Shown here piece by piece: positions 25,595-33,179 of a DNA stretch of 64,000 nucleotides. The notes below the pieces were generated by a model that ran no database searches, was not told the DNA's origin, and saw only the letters and a program-made list of their open reading frames with translations. The first letter of the stretch is position 1; every line of letters starts with the position of its first letter. Position numbers and translations under genes: made by a program. Origin of the DNA: Nocardia cyriacigeorgica (GTDB lineage: Bacteria; Actinomycetota; Actinomycetes; Mycobacteriales; Mycobacteriaceae). Location of the stretch: NCBI RefSeq assembly GCF_005863245.1, contig NZ_VBUT01000010.1:124001-188000 (forward strand), read 5' to 3'.

Positions 25595-25625
25595 AACCGG
25601 ACGCCCGCGCGTGTCGTGTCCGGTT
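25595..25625 (-). terminator. Hairpin between flavin reductase operon and EspC-like operon
   Basis: AACCGGAC (25595-25602) pairs with GTCCGGTT (25618-25625) around a 15-base GC-rich loop, about 20 bases after the stop of the flavin reductase gene. It probably ends the sulfur cluster transcript. Confidence 0.5.
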
Positions 25626-25644
25626 GACGACGGCGCGTCGCGAC

Positions 25645-26142
25645 TCAGCCGGCGCGCAGCAGCCGGAAGCGGGAGCCGTGGAAGATGAGCGGTTCGCGGT
25701 GCGGATGGGTGGCGATGCGGTCGATGCCGAGGATGACGACCTGGTGATCACCCGCCGGAACCTGCGCTTGCACGGTCCCTTCGATCCAGGCCGAGGCACC
25801 GTCGATGAACACCGCGTCGCCACTGCCGTGATGCAGGTCGAGGCCATGGAAGCGATCGGCGGACTTGCTGCCGAGGGCACGCGCGGCGTCCTGCTGGTCG
25901 GTGCCGAGCAGGCTCAACCCGAGCTGATCGGCGCCGGTCAATCGCGGCCAGGTGGTGGAGGTGTTCTGCACGCAGAACGACACCAGCGGCGGATCGAGCG
26001 AGACGGGCACGAAGGTCGCCACCGCCAAACCGTGCGGTACCCCGTCGACCCGGGCGCAGACCGCGACGACGCCGCTGGGGAAATTCGCGAACGCGCGGCG
26101 CAGACCGGCGCCGTCGGCGGGTGAGGAGAACAGCTCATCCAT
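25645..26142 (-). CDS. Flavin reductase domain protein (FMN/FAD reductase)
   Basis: A 165-residue flavin reductase-like protein. It supplies reduced flavin to two-component monooxygenases. The family pattern appears as LRRAFANFPSGVVAVCARVDGVPHGLAVATFVPVSLDPPLVSFCVQ in the first half and GDHQVVILGIDRI near residue 137. The gene is last in a leftward operon with an FMN reductase, an SfnB-like flavoprotein, sfnG and a styrene-monooxygenase-like gene, so it is probably the reductase partner of one of them. Its ATG overlaps the preceding gene by eight bases. Confidence 0.88.
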   Translation of the reverse strand: MDELFSSPADGAGLRRAFANFPSGVVAVCARVDGVPHGLAVATFVPVSLDPPLVSFCVQNTSTTWPRLTGADQLGLSLLGTDQQDAARALGSKSADRFHGLDLHHGSGDAVFIDGASAWIEGTVQAQVPAGDHQVVILGIDRIATHPHREPLIFHGSRFRLLRAG

Positions 26143-26644
26143 GGTTGGGCACTCCTGTTCCGGCCAGCGCCGCGACCACCGGCCGCCACCGCTCGGCGTA
26201 GGCGGCGATGACGCCGTCGTCGCGGAAGGTTCGATCCGACAGGTAGAGCCCGGGCAGGGCCGTCGCACCCAGTTCCACCAGAACCGGCTTGAGCAGCAGG
26301 TCGGATGCGAGGGCGTGCGCTGGTCCGGCGCCGAGCATCAGCGGTACGGCCACCACCCCGGCCAATCCGGTGCCGCCGTCGAACTGTTCGAGAAACAGCT
26401 TCAGCAGGCCGGTGTAGGTGGCCTTGAAGGTGGGGCTGGCGAATACCACCAGTTCGGAGGCGGCAACCGTGCGCACCGCCTCGCCGACCTGCTGGTCACC
26501 CCACGACAGCAGGGCCGGGCCGAACGACACCAGATCCACCACGGCCGGGTCGGACTCCGGTCGCAGGGTTTCGGCGAGCAGCGTCGCCGCGGTCAGGGTG
26601 CGCGAGGCGGGTTTCGGATTGCCGACGACCACCGTCACTGCCAC
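26135..26644 (-). CDS. NAD(P)H-dependent FMN reductase
   Basis: A 169-residue flavodoxin-fold reductase. VVVGNPKPASRTLTAATLL at the N-terminus is the FMN phosphate-binding loop (compare GSPxxxSR in SsuE/MsuE), and FASPTFKATYTGLLKLFLEQF near residue 75 is the dimer and flavin segment. In sulfonate and sulfone use SsuE/MsuE-like enzymes supply FMNH2 to SsuD/SfnG-type monooxygenases, which fits the neighbourhood. Start GTG 26644 has GGAG six to seven bases upstream. It follows the SfnB-like gene by 17 bases and overlaps the flavin reductase gene. Confidence 0.88.
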   Translation of the reverse strand: MAVTVVVGNPKPASRTLTAATLLAETLRPESDPAVVDLVSFGPALLSWGDQQVGEAVRTVAASELVVFASPTFKATYTGLLKLFLEQFDGGTGLAGVVAVPLMLGAGPAHALASDLLLKPVLVELGATALPGLYLSDRTFRDDGVIAAYAERWRPVVAALAGTGVPNHG

Positions 26645-26661
26645 TTTCGTCTCCTCACTTC

Positions 26662-28086
26662 TCAGATCACACCGTGCAGCGGTGGCGGTGTGCCGTGCAG
26701 CACCGACCGCCCGATGTGCTGGTACTTCCACCGGACCGGATCGTGCAGGGTGTGCGTGCGGGCATTGCGCCAGAAGTGGTGCAGATTGGCTTCCGCTGCG
26801 GCGCTGCGCGTTCCGGAGACCTCGAAGAGTGCGGCGGATACCTCATTCGCGGCGCGGTCGGCCACGATCTTGGCGGTGGCGACCGCTAGCGACGCCTCGG
26901 CGGCGAGTGATCGCTGGTCGGACGGCTGGGCTGCGTCGAGTGACAGCGCAGGGAAGCTGGAGGTATGCCCGGTCCCGGCGGACTCGGATGACAGCGCTGC
27001 CGACACGTCGTGCTGTGCGGACTCGCCATGGCGCCTTTCGCGCGGAAGTGCCACAGTGGCAGCACCGTCGAGTACCGGAAGGCCTGCGGACTCACGCGGC
27101 GGGTCGGCGTGATCGACGTTGTGCGGAACTGCCGCCGTTGCGGCGTCGACCGCAGTCCCGGCGGCTGCCAGCGTGGCCTCGGCCGTTCGCACGGCGACCG
27201 CCAATTCCCCGAAACGCTGGATCAGCAGGGGATCATCCACGGCCCGATCCACGCCCGCCTCGAACCACGGCCGCGACTTGGTACGCACGAATTTCGTTGC
27301 CGCGGCGAGGGCTCCGCGTGCGATGCCGGTGTCGATCGCCGCGTGCAGCAGTTGAGCGAACGCGCCGTAGCCGCTGGGTGCGCCGACCGCTGCTGCCCGG
27401 GCGACCAGCTGATCGTGCGTGACCAGCACACCATCGAACTCGACGGTCCCGCTGCCCGTGGTGCGCTGGCCGATGCCGTGCCAGTCGTCGACGATCCGGA
27501 CGCCGTCGGTGTCGGCGGGCAGGAACGCTACGTACTCCCCCGGCGGCAACCCGGACCGGCCGTCCGGATCGTCGAGCCGGGTGAGCACGGCGAGGATGTC
27601 GGCGAACAGTGAACCGGTGCAGTAGAACTTGGTGCCGTCTACGCGAAAGCCGGAACCCGACGGCCGGACGGTGGTGGAGATATCGGCCACCGTCGCCCCC
27701 GATCGCTCCGATTGCGCATTCGCGATCCGGGCCCCGTCGAGTACGGCCCCGAAATACCTGCTCCGCTGTTGCGGCGAGCCGGCCAATCGCAGCAGGTTCA
27801 GATAGACGAAATGGCTGTGCGGGATCTGCGCGATATTCGGATCGGCCGCGGCGAGAATGCGCACCACATCGGCGACCACGCTCGGCGGCAACTGCGCGCC
27901 ACCGTACTCGGCGGGCACGGTGATGGCGAGCAGTCCGGAGGAAGCCAGCTGATCTATTTCCGCATAGGGCAACTCGCGATCCCGATCCCGCGCCGCCGCG
28001 CCTTCGGCGAACTCGCGCGCGAGCCGGCCGGCCACCGCGCGGGCGTGCGCGGCGGAGGTGATGCGGTCGGCGGCGACGGCGGTCAT
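26662..28086 (-). CDS. SfnB-like acyl-CoA dehydrogenase-fold monooxygenase, with internal insertion
   Basis: A 474-residue flavoprotein of the SfnB/DszC branch of the acyl-CoA dehydrogenase superfamily, which acts on organosulfur compounds with reduced flavin. Typical segments are ITVPAEYGGAQLPPSVVADVVRILAAADPNIAQIPHSH near residue 55, GFRVDGTKFYCTGSLFADI near 150 and HHFWRNARTHTLHDPVRWKYQHIG near the end. Compared with the 403-residue paralogue at 33180-34391 it carries about 70 extra residues (near 325-395), rich in Ala, Ser, His and Pro, inside the C-terminal helical bundle. Its ATG overlaps the sfnG stop by four bases. ATG 28086 is chosen over a longer frame that runs into sfnG. Confidence 0.85.
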   Translation of the reverse strand: MTAVAADRITSAAHARAVAGRLAREFAEGAAARDRDRELPYAEIDQLASSGLLAITVPAEYGGAQLPPSVVADVVRILAAADPNIAQIPHSHFVYLNLLRLAGSPQQRSRYFGAVLDGARIANAQSERSGATVADISTTVRPSGSGFRVDGTKFYCTGSLFADILAVLTRLDDPDGRSGLPPGEYVAFLPADTDGVRIVDDWHGIGQRTTGSGTVEFDGVLVTHDQLVARAAAVGAPSGYGAFAQLLHAAIDTGIARGALAAATKFVRTKSRPWFEAGVDRAVDDPLLIQRFGELAVAVRTAEATLAAAGTAVDAATAAVPHNVDHADPPRESAGLPVLDGAATVALPRERRHGESAQHDVSAALSSESAGTGHTSSFPALSLDAAQPSDQRSLAAEASLAVATAKIVADRAANEVSAALFEVSGTRSAAAEANLHHFWRNARTHTLHDPVRWKYQHIGRSVLHGTPPPLHGVI

Positions 28087-29198
28087 CGTCCGGCTGCGAC
28101 GGGCGTGCGCGCCGCCTCCAGTTCCCGCACCAGCGGCAGCACCTTGGCGCCGAAGTATTCGATCTCCTCCTGGAAGTGCAGGAATCCACCGAGAATCAGA
28201 TCGACGCCGAGGTCGCGGTAGGCCACGATCCGTTCGGCCACCTGCTCGGGTGTGCCGATCAGCTGGGTGCGGAAGCCGTCGTTGTATTGCACGAGGTCCT
28301 CGAAGGTGGAATCGGCTCACATGCCCTTGCCGTCGCGGGTGGAGGCACCGGCCTGCTGGACGGCATCGCGGAACCCTTGCACCGCGGGCTTGTTCGCTTT
28401 CTCGATGATTTCGCGGAGGGTGTCGCGGGCTTCCTTTTCGGTGTCGCGGGCGATGATGAACCCGTTGAGGCCGAACTTCACCTCCCGCTGATGCTCGCGC
28501 GCGACCGCACGCAGATCGTCCAGCTGTTCGGTGACGCCGTCGAAATCCTTGCCGTTGGAGAAGTACCAGTCGGCGAAACGACCACCGTTGCGGCGTGCCG
28601 CCGTCGAGTTACCACCTTGGAACAGTTCGGGATTGGGGCGTTCCGGGGAATTGAGCGGTTTCGGCTTCAGCGTGAAATCACGGATGCGATAGAAATCGCC
28701 GCCGTAGTTCACATTGTCCTCGGTCCAGATCTTGCGGATCACCTCGAGGAATTCGGCACTGCGCCGGTATCTTTCGTCGTGTTCGAGCCACGGCTCACCG
28801 AGTGCGGTGAATTCACCGGCGAACCAGCCCGACACCACATTGATGGCGAAGCGCCCGTTGGACAGATGGTCGGCGGTCGCGCCGAACTTGGCCAGGACCG
28901 CCGGATGCCACAGCCCGGGATGCACCGCGGCGATCACCTTCAGCCGCTCGGTGGCGCCGAGCAGGGCCAGGCTGAACGAGGTGGATTCGTGCTGGAATTC
29001 GGCGCCGTAGGAGGCGGTGTAGCGCACCTGGGAGAGCGCGTAGTCGAAACCATTGTTCTCGGCGGTCTGCGCGAGCTTCTTGTTGTACTCGAAATCCCAG
29101 CTGGTGCGCTGTTCGATATCGCTGGTCACCAGGCCACCACTCACGTTGGGCACCCAGTAGGCGAACCGGATCCGGTCGGTGATCTGCTCGGTGGTCAT
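28083..29198 (-). pseudogene. sfnG: Dimethyl-sulfone monooxygenase SfnG interrupted by an in-frame UGA
   Basis: The frame encodes an FMNH2-dependent luciferase-like monooxygenase of the SfnG type (dimethyl sulfone to methanesulfinate). It opens TDRIRFAYWVPNVSGGLV and contains FEYNKKLAQTAENNGFDYAL and VSGWFAGEFTALGEPWLEHDERY. At 28319-28317 a TGA follows ...STRDGKGM. The same frame continues without a shift as ADSTFEDLVQYNDGFRTQLIGTPEQVAERIV and on to the proper C-terminus, ending with a four-base overlap on the next gene. In relatives that position is occupied by tryptophan, so a TGG-to-TGA change is likely. The product would lose about 77 C-terminal residues. It could be a recent pseudogene, a sequencing error or, less likely, readthrough. 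Confidence 0.85.
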
Positions 29199-29322
29199 AG
29201 TCGCTCCAAGGTCGGGTTCGTGGTTGCCGGGCCGGTGCCGGGTGGACGGTCGGCGCACCATCCACTCCAGCACCGGGCCCGTTACCGGACGAGGGTTTGA
29301 ATCTGTGCGATCGGATCGCGAG

Positions 29323-30708
29323 TCAGCCCACGGCGAGCGCGGGCGCGAACGACGACCGCTCGAACCGGCCCGCAGGCGCGAACCGTCCGAGCAACTCGGT
29401 GGCGTCGACGCCGGTGACCTGCGTGATGTAGGCGGCGGCGTCGGCGGCCGAGTCGATGGCGAGCAGGGGCTGGGGGCGGTGCAGCAACCCCACCAGCGCC
29501 GAGGCGAACCGCGGGTCGACGGCCGCGGCCGCGAAGAACAGCTCGGCGATCTCGCCGAGAGCGGGATCGCTGAGGAACAGCCTGGTCACCTTGTTGGCGG
29601 CGTCGCTGCGGGCGGCGAGGAAGCTGTCGTACTGCGCCTGCAGCCAGGCCGCGTCGAACGGACCGTCGTGCACGGCGGCCGCCGCGATCAGCCGCTGCGC
29701 CTGGATCAGACCGCTCTGCGCGCCCTGCCCGGCGATCGGGTCGTAGGCGACGGCGGTGTCACCGAGAGCGGCGACCACATGACCGTTGGCCGTGTGGCCG
29801 ACCCCGGCCCGGACCACCGGCCGCACCGCGCCCTTCAGCCAGGAATGCGGGTCCTCGGCGATGACCTCGGTGGCGAGTACCTCCGGCAGATCCCATTCGG
29901 CGAAATCGCGGTAGAGGTCCTTGACGATGCGCAGTGCGGATTCAGCGGAATCGGCTGCGGCGAACCGCGATTCCCACTCACTGCCCGGCCGCGCCCAACC
30001 CAGGAACGCCCAGCTCGGGCCCGCGTCCTTGTGCAGGTACGGACCCCACCAGCCTTCGCCCTGGTCGGCGATGATGGAGAAGCCGCTGTGCGCACCGCCG
30101 GCCGGGCCGCGATGGGCGAACACGCCCTGATCGTGGCCGAGACCGGTGACGGTGACCGTCAGCAGGGAACGCTGCGGCTTGTCGTAGACGGTGCGCTGCG
30201 GGTCGATGGCGAACAGGTCGGACAGACCGCCCTTGCCGGTCGCGACGAGGGTGAGGTCATTGGCGGCGGCGATGGTGTCCAGCGTTTCCGGCGTGACCGG
30301 TTCGACGAGGAACGCGCCGCCGCGCTCACGGAAGGTGGTGAGCCGATCGTCGGCCTTGAGCCTGGTATCGACCGCGACGCCGACATAGCCGTCGAACTGC
30401 CCGTCGAAGGCGATGAGCTCGGCCTTGTCCGGCCCGACGATGCGCGCGCTGAGGCCGGTGTGCCGTGGCGCGCGCCCGGTGTAGCTGTCCAGGCCGAGCG
30501 CGGCCTCGGCCTGCTGGGTCTCGCCGAATTCGAGGGCGGTGCCGGTGGCGGGCACATCGTCGCGCAGCGCACGCTGATCGCGATCGCTGTAGAGGGTGAC
30601 GTCGAAGCCTGCGTCGAGCAGGCCGAGGGCCGCAGTGACGCCGGTCTGGCCGGCGCCGATCACCGCGGCCGAACGGGTGGAGCGGGAAGCGGAATGCTGC
30701 GTTGTCAT
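29323..30708 (-). CDS. Styrene monooxygenase-like FAD-dependent oxygenase
   Basis: A 461-residue flavoprotein with an N-terminal Rossmann FAD motif, AAVIGAGQTGVTAALGLLDAGFDVTLYSDRD (GxGxxG at about residues 18-23), and the styrene/indole monooxygenase (StyA) style middle domain, HSGFSIIADQGEGWWGPYLHKD near residue 208. StyA-type enzymes use FADH2 from a separate reductase to epoxidise or sulfoxidise substrates. Reductase genes lie at the end of the same leftward cluster. The actual substrate here is unknown; sulfide oxidation would suit the context. ATG 30708 is chosen; a GTG 48 bases upstream is an alternative. Confidence 0.82.
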   Translation of the reverse strand: MTTQHSASRSTRSAAVIGAGQTGVTAALGLLDAGFDVTLYSDRDQRALRDDVPATGTALEFGETQQAEAALGLDSYTGRAPRHTGLSARIVGPDKAELIAFDGQFDGYVGVAVDTRLKADDRLTTFRERGGAFLVEPVTPETLDTIAAANDLTLVATGKGGLSDLFAIDPQRTVYDKPQRSLLTVTVTGLGHDQGVFAHRGPAGGAHSGFSIIADQGEGWWGPYLHKDAGPSWAFLGWARPGSEWESRFAAADSAESALRIVKDLYRDFAEWDLPEVLATEVIAEDPHSWLKGAVRPVVRAGVGHTANGHVVAALGDTAVAYDPIAGQGAQSGLIQAQRLIAAAAVHDGPFDAAWLQAQYDSFLAARSDAANKVTRLFLSDPALGEIAELFFAAAAVDPRFASALVGLLHRPQPLLAIDSAADAAAYITQVTGVDATELLGRFAPAGRFERSSFAPALAVG

Positions 30709-30804
30709 GGGTGAATGGTGCTGGTGTCCAATCTCTTCCGGCAGTATTGCGATCACGCAGAATCAATAGGGAGACCGTATGACGATGACGCATACCATGG
30801 CGGC

Positions 30805-31287
30805 ATGTCGTTCACCGTCACCGAATTGAGTGGGGACCGCACCGAGCAGTACCGCGGGCTCGCCGAACAGGCGCGGGCGCTGGTCGCCGGCGAATCCGAC
30901 CGGATCGCCAATGCCGCGAACCTGTCCGCGCTGCTGTTCCACACCCTGCCCGACCTCAACTGGGCCGGTTTCTACTTCTTCGACGGACACGAACTGGTGG
31001 TCGGCCCGTTCCAGGGCAAACCCGCCTGCGTGCGGATCGCCCTCGGCAAGGGGGTGTGCGGTACCGCCGCCACCACCCGCGTCACCCAGCTCGTCCCCGA
31101 CGTGCACGCCTTCCCCGGGCATATCGCCTGCGACGCGGACACCCGCTCGGAAATCGTGATCCCGCTGGTGCGCGAGGGTGAGCTGATCGGCGTCCTCGAT
31201 CTCGACAGCCCGCTGCCCGGGCGTTTCGACACCACCGACCGCCTCGGGTTGGAGGCCGTGGCCGGGATCTTCCTCGCCTCGTTCTGA
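30805..31287 (+). CDS. msrC: Free methionine-(R)-sulfoxide reductase (GAF domain)
   Basis: A 160-residue single GAF domain. The three cysteines used by fRMsr enzymes are all present, C75 (KPACVRIAL), C85 (GKGVCGTAA) and C109 (HIACDADTRSEIV), with the same 10 and 24 residue spacing as in the E. coli enzyme. It reduces free L-methionine-R-sulfoxide in the cytoplasm with thioredoxin-type donors and is part of oxidative-stress repair. ATG 30805 lies six bases after a -10 like TACCAT (30793-30798) and has no Shine-Dalgarno, so the mRNA is probably leaderless. It is divergent from the sulfur oxidation cluster. Confidence 0.92.
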   Translation: MSFTVTELSGDRTEQYRGLAEQARALVAGESDRIANAANLSALLFHTLPDLNWAGFYFFDGHELVVGPFQGKPACVRIALGKGVCGTAATTRVTQLVPDVHAFPGHIACDADTRSEIVIPLVREGELIGVLDLDSPLPGRFDTTDRLGLEAVAGIFLASF

Positions 31288-31329
31288 ACCGACTACGACG
31301 ACACACACACACTCGTCGGCCTGGTTTTG

Positions 31330-31420
31330 ACGTCCTCCCCGGTCTGAAGGCCGAGGATTCCTACCAGCGTCGTGCCGGACGCTCTCGGTGGGTTCCTGTT
31401 TCACTGGGGCTCGCTTCCCG
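31330..31420 (-). ncRNA. Probable TnpB guide (omega/re) RNA at the element end
   Basis: In IS200/IS605 elements the RNA guide for TnpB is made from the 3' end of tnpB and the adjoining end of the element, with the guide in the flank. This segment immediately downstream of the tnpB stop contains the end hairpin (31333-31357), so the scaffold would lie here, perhaps starting inside tnpB, with the guide taken from bases just left of about 31330. This is inferred from position and family, not from an observed transcript. Confidence 0.45.
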
Positions 31421-32572
31421 CTAGGCGGAAAGGCTGACAGCCCCTCCGCAGGCGTTTCGCCTCTCCGCCCGTCCGGCGGCGAGGATATTTATCGCGGCGT
31501 TCAGATCCCGGTCGTGGACCGCGCCGCAAGGGCACCCCCATTCCCGCACCGACAGCGGTTTCCTTCCATCGACCCGCCCACATGTCGAGCAGGTTTGCGA
31601 CGACGGGAACAACCGATCGACCTTGCCGAAGTGCCGCCCATATCGGGCAGCTTTCTCCTCGACCATCCGGGTGAACATGCCCCACCCGGCGTCGTGGACC
31701 GACTTCGCCAACCGTGTCCGTGCCAAACCGGTCACGCACAAGTCCTCGACATAGATCGCTTGGTTCTCGCGGATCAGTGTCGTGGACTGTTTGTGCGCGA
31801 AGTCGCGCCTGGCATCGGCGACCTTGGCGTGGGCTTTGGCAACCCGCAAGCGTGCCTTGGCCCGGTTATTGCTGCCCTTGTCCTTGCGGGACAAGTCCTG
31901 TTGCGCTTTGCGGAGTCGGCGTTCGGCTCGGCGCAGGAATTTCGGAGAGGCGACGGTCTTACCGTTGGACAAGACCGCGAACGTGGTCAACCCCAAGTCG
32001 ACACCGATCTCGATATCGACCTCGGGCAGCGGTTGCGGGTCGAGATCGACGACAAACGACGCGAAGTACCGGCCCGCAGAGTCCTTGATGACCGTCACCG
32101 ACGACGGTTCGGACGGCAAGTCGCGAGACCAGCGGACCGCAACGTCGCCGATCTTCGGTAGGCGCAATTTCCGACCCGTCGTGACCGCGAAGCGAGCATT
32201 GCGAGTGAATCGGATGGCCTGCCGGTGGTCGCGGCGAGACCGAAATCGCGGTGCCCCGACCTTGCGGCCTTTCCGTTTCCCGGTGACCGAGGCGAAGAAG
32301 TTGCGGTAGGCCGTGTTCGCATCGGCGAGTGCCTGCTGCAACACCACCGACGACACCTCACTCAGCCACACCCGCTCGGGCGTGGCCTTGGCCGCGGAGA
32401 GGGCTTTGGACAGTTCCGCATCCTTCGGGTACGGCAGGCCGTCGCGGCGCGCTTGTTCGCGTGCGGCGATCGCATCGTTGAACACGACCCGAGCGCACCC
32501 GAAGGCGCGCGCCAGCGCCGCCTGTTGCCCCGGTGTGGGGTTCAGGCGGTACTGGTATCGGAGCTGCACCAC
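31421..32572 (-). CDS. tnpB: TnpB RNA-guided nuclease of IS200/IS605
   Basis: A 383-residue TnpB, full length. The RuvC catalytic residues are present: D192 (EIGVDLGLTTFAV), E276 (AIYVEDLCV) and D354 (AVHDRDLNAAINI). The target-nucleic-acid-binding zinc finger has C328/C331 and C347/C349. The N-terminus (LRYQYRLNPTPGQQAALARAFG) is the usual wedge-like OrfB domain. TnpB proteins cut DNA at sites matching the RNA guide and a short flanking motif, which helps the element persist after excision. No frameshift or lost catalytic residue is seen, so it may be active. Confidence 0.95.
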   Translation of the reverse strand: MVQLRYQYRLNPTPGQQAALARAFGCARVVFNDAIAAREQARRDGLPYPKDAELSKALSAAKATPERVWLSEVSSVVLQQALADANTAYRNFFASVTGKRKGRKVGAPRFRSRRDHRQAIRFTRNARFAVTTGRKLRLPKIGDVAVRWSRDLPSEPSSVTVIKDSAGRYFASFVVDLDPQPLPEVDIEIGVDLGLTTFAVLSNGKTVASPKFLRRAERRLRKAQQDLSRKDKGSNNRAKARLRVAKAHAKVADARRDFAHKQSTTLIRENQAIYVEDLCVTGLARTRLAKSVHDAGWGMFTRMVEEKAARYGRHFGKVDRLFPSSQTCSTCGRVDGRKPLSVREWGCPCGAVHDRDLNAAINILAAGRAERRNACGGAVSLSA

Positions 32573-32591
32573 ACAAGTCTAGCATTGGTTT

Positions 32592-33008
32592 ATGACCGCC
32601 ATCAGCGATATTCGTACTGGTAGACACTGCACTTTTATCCTTCACGCACATTTGGTTTTTATCACCAAGTATCGGCATCGCGTGTTCGCCGACCGGCACC
32701 TGAAACGGATGGAGGAGATCATGCGGGCGGTATGCGCGGACTTCGAGGTCGAACTGGTCGAGTTCAACGGCGACAGCGACCATGTCCACCTGCTGGTGCA
32801 CTTCCCCCCAAAAGTCGCTCTGTCGAAGCTGGTGAACAGTCTCAAGGGCGTGTCATCGCGGCGGATGCGGCAGGAGTTCCCCGAACTGGTTCGCCACTAC
32901 TGGCGTGCGCAGCGCTTATGGTCGGGTTCGTATTTCGCCGGATCGGTGGGAGGCCCTCCGATCAGTGTGCTGCGGCAGTACATTGAGCAGCAGAGCCGCC
33001 CCATCTAG
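32592..33008 (+). CDS. tnpA: IS200-like Y1 transposase TnpA
   Basis: A 138-residue HUH transposase. The metal-binding HUH motif is H64-V-H66 (SDHVHLLVHFPP) and the nucleophilic tyrosine is Y130 (SVLRQYIEQQ). These enzymes cut and join single-stranded DNA at hairpin ends of the element as dimers. Length and motif spacing are normal and the frame is intact. The gene is divergent from tnpB with 19 bases between their starts, so their promoters must overlap the coding starts. Confidence 0.95.
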   Translation: MTAISDIRTGRHCTFILHAHLVFITKYRHRVFADRHLKRMEEIMRAVCADFEVELVEFNGDSDHVHLLVHFPPKVALSKLVNSLKGVSSRRMRQEFPELVRHYWRAQRLWSGSYFAGSVGGPPISVLRQYIEQQSRPI

Positions 33009-33179
33009 GCACCCTCGGCTCTTGGCAGGCCTCCCGTGCGCCTCCATCTCCCCTGCGAAAGACGGAGCACTAGCGCGCACTCTTGTAGCGGTGCGACTGA
33101 TCCTCCGGATGACGCCACAGTCCGGGCGACTGATGGGCGACGCAGTTCATATCGAAGGCATTGAAACGGATCCGCCTGG

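Larger units (their letters stand above)
31330..33010. mobile_element. IS200/IS605-family insertion sequence with divergent tnpB and tnpA
   Basis: The element carries intact tnpB (leftward) and tnpA (rightward), as in IS605. The tnpB side ends in an imperfect hairpin at 31333-31357 (arms TCCTC and GAGGA with an inner GG-CT/AG-CC pairing), typical of subterminal structures recognised by the Y1 transposase. The tnpA-side end is less clear and probably lies shortly after 33008. The ends are not marked by terminal inverted repeats or target duplication, as expected for single-strand transposition. It sits between msrC and the second SfnB-like gene. Confidence 0.8.

Noticed and set aside
30779..30804. 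ATG 30779 with GGGAG as start of msrC
   Set aside because: It has the better ribosome binding site but is out of frame with the GAF domain and would give an unrelated peptide.
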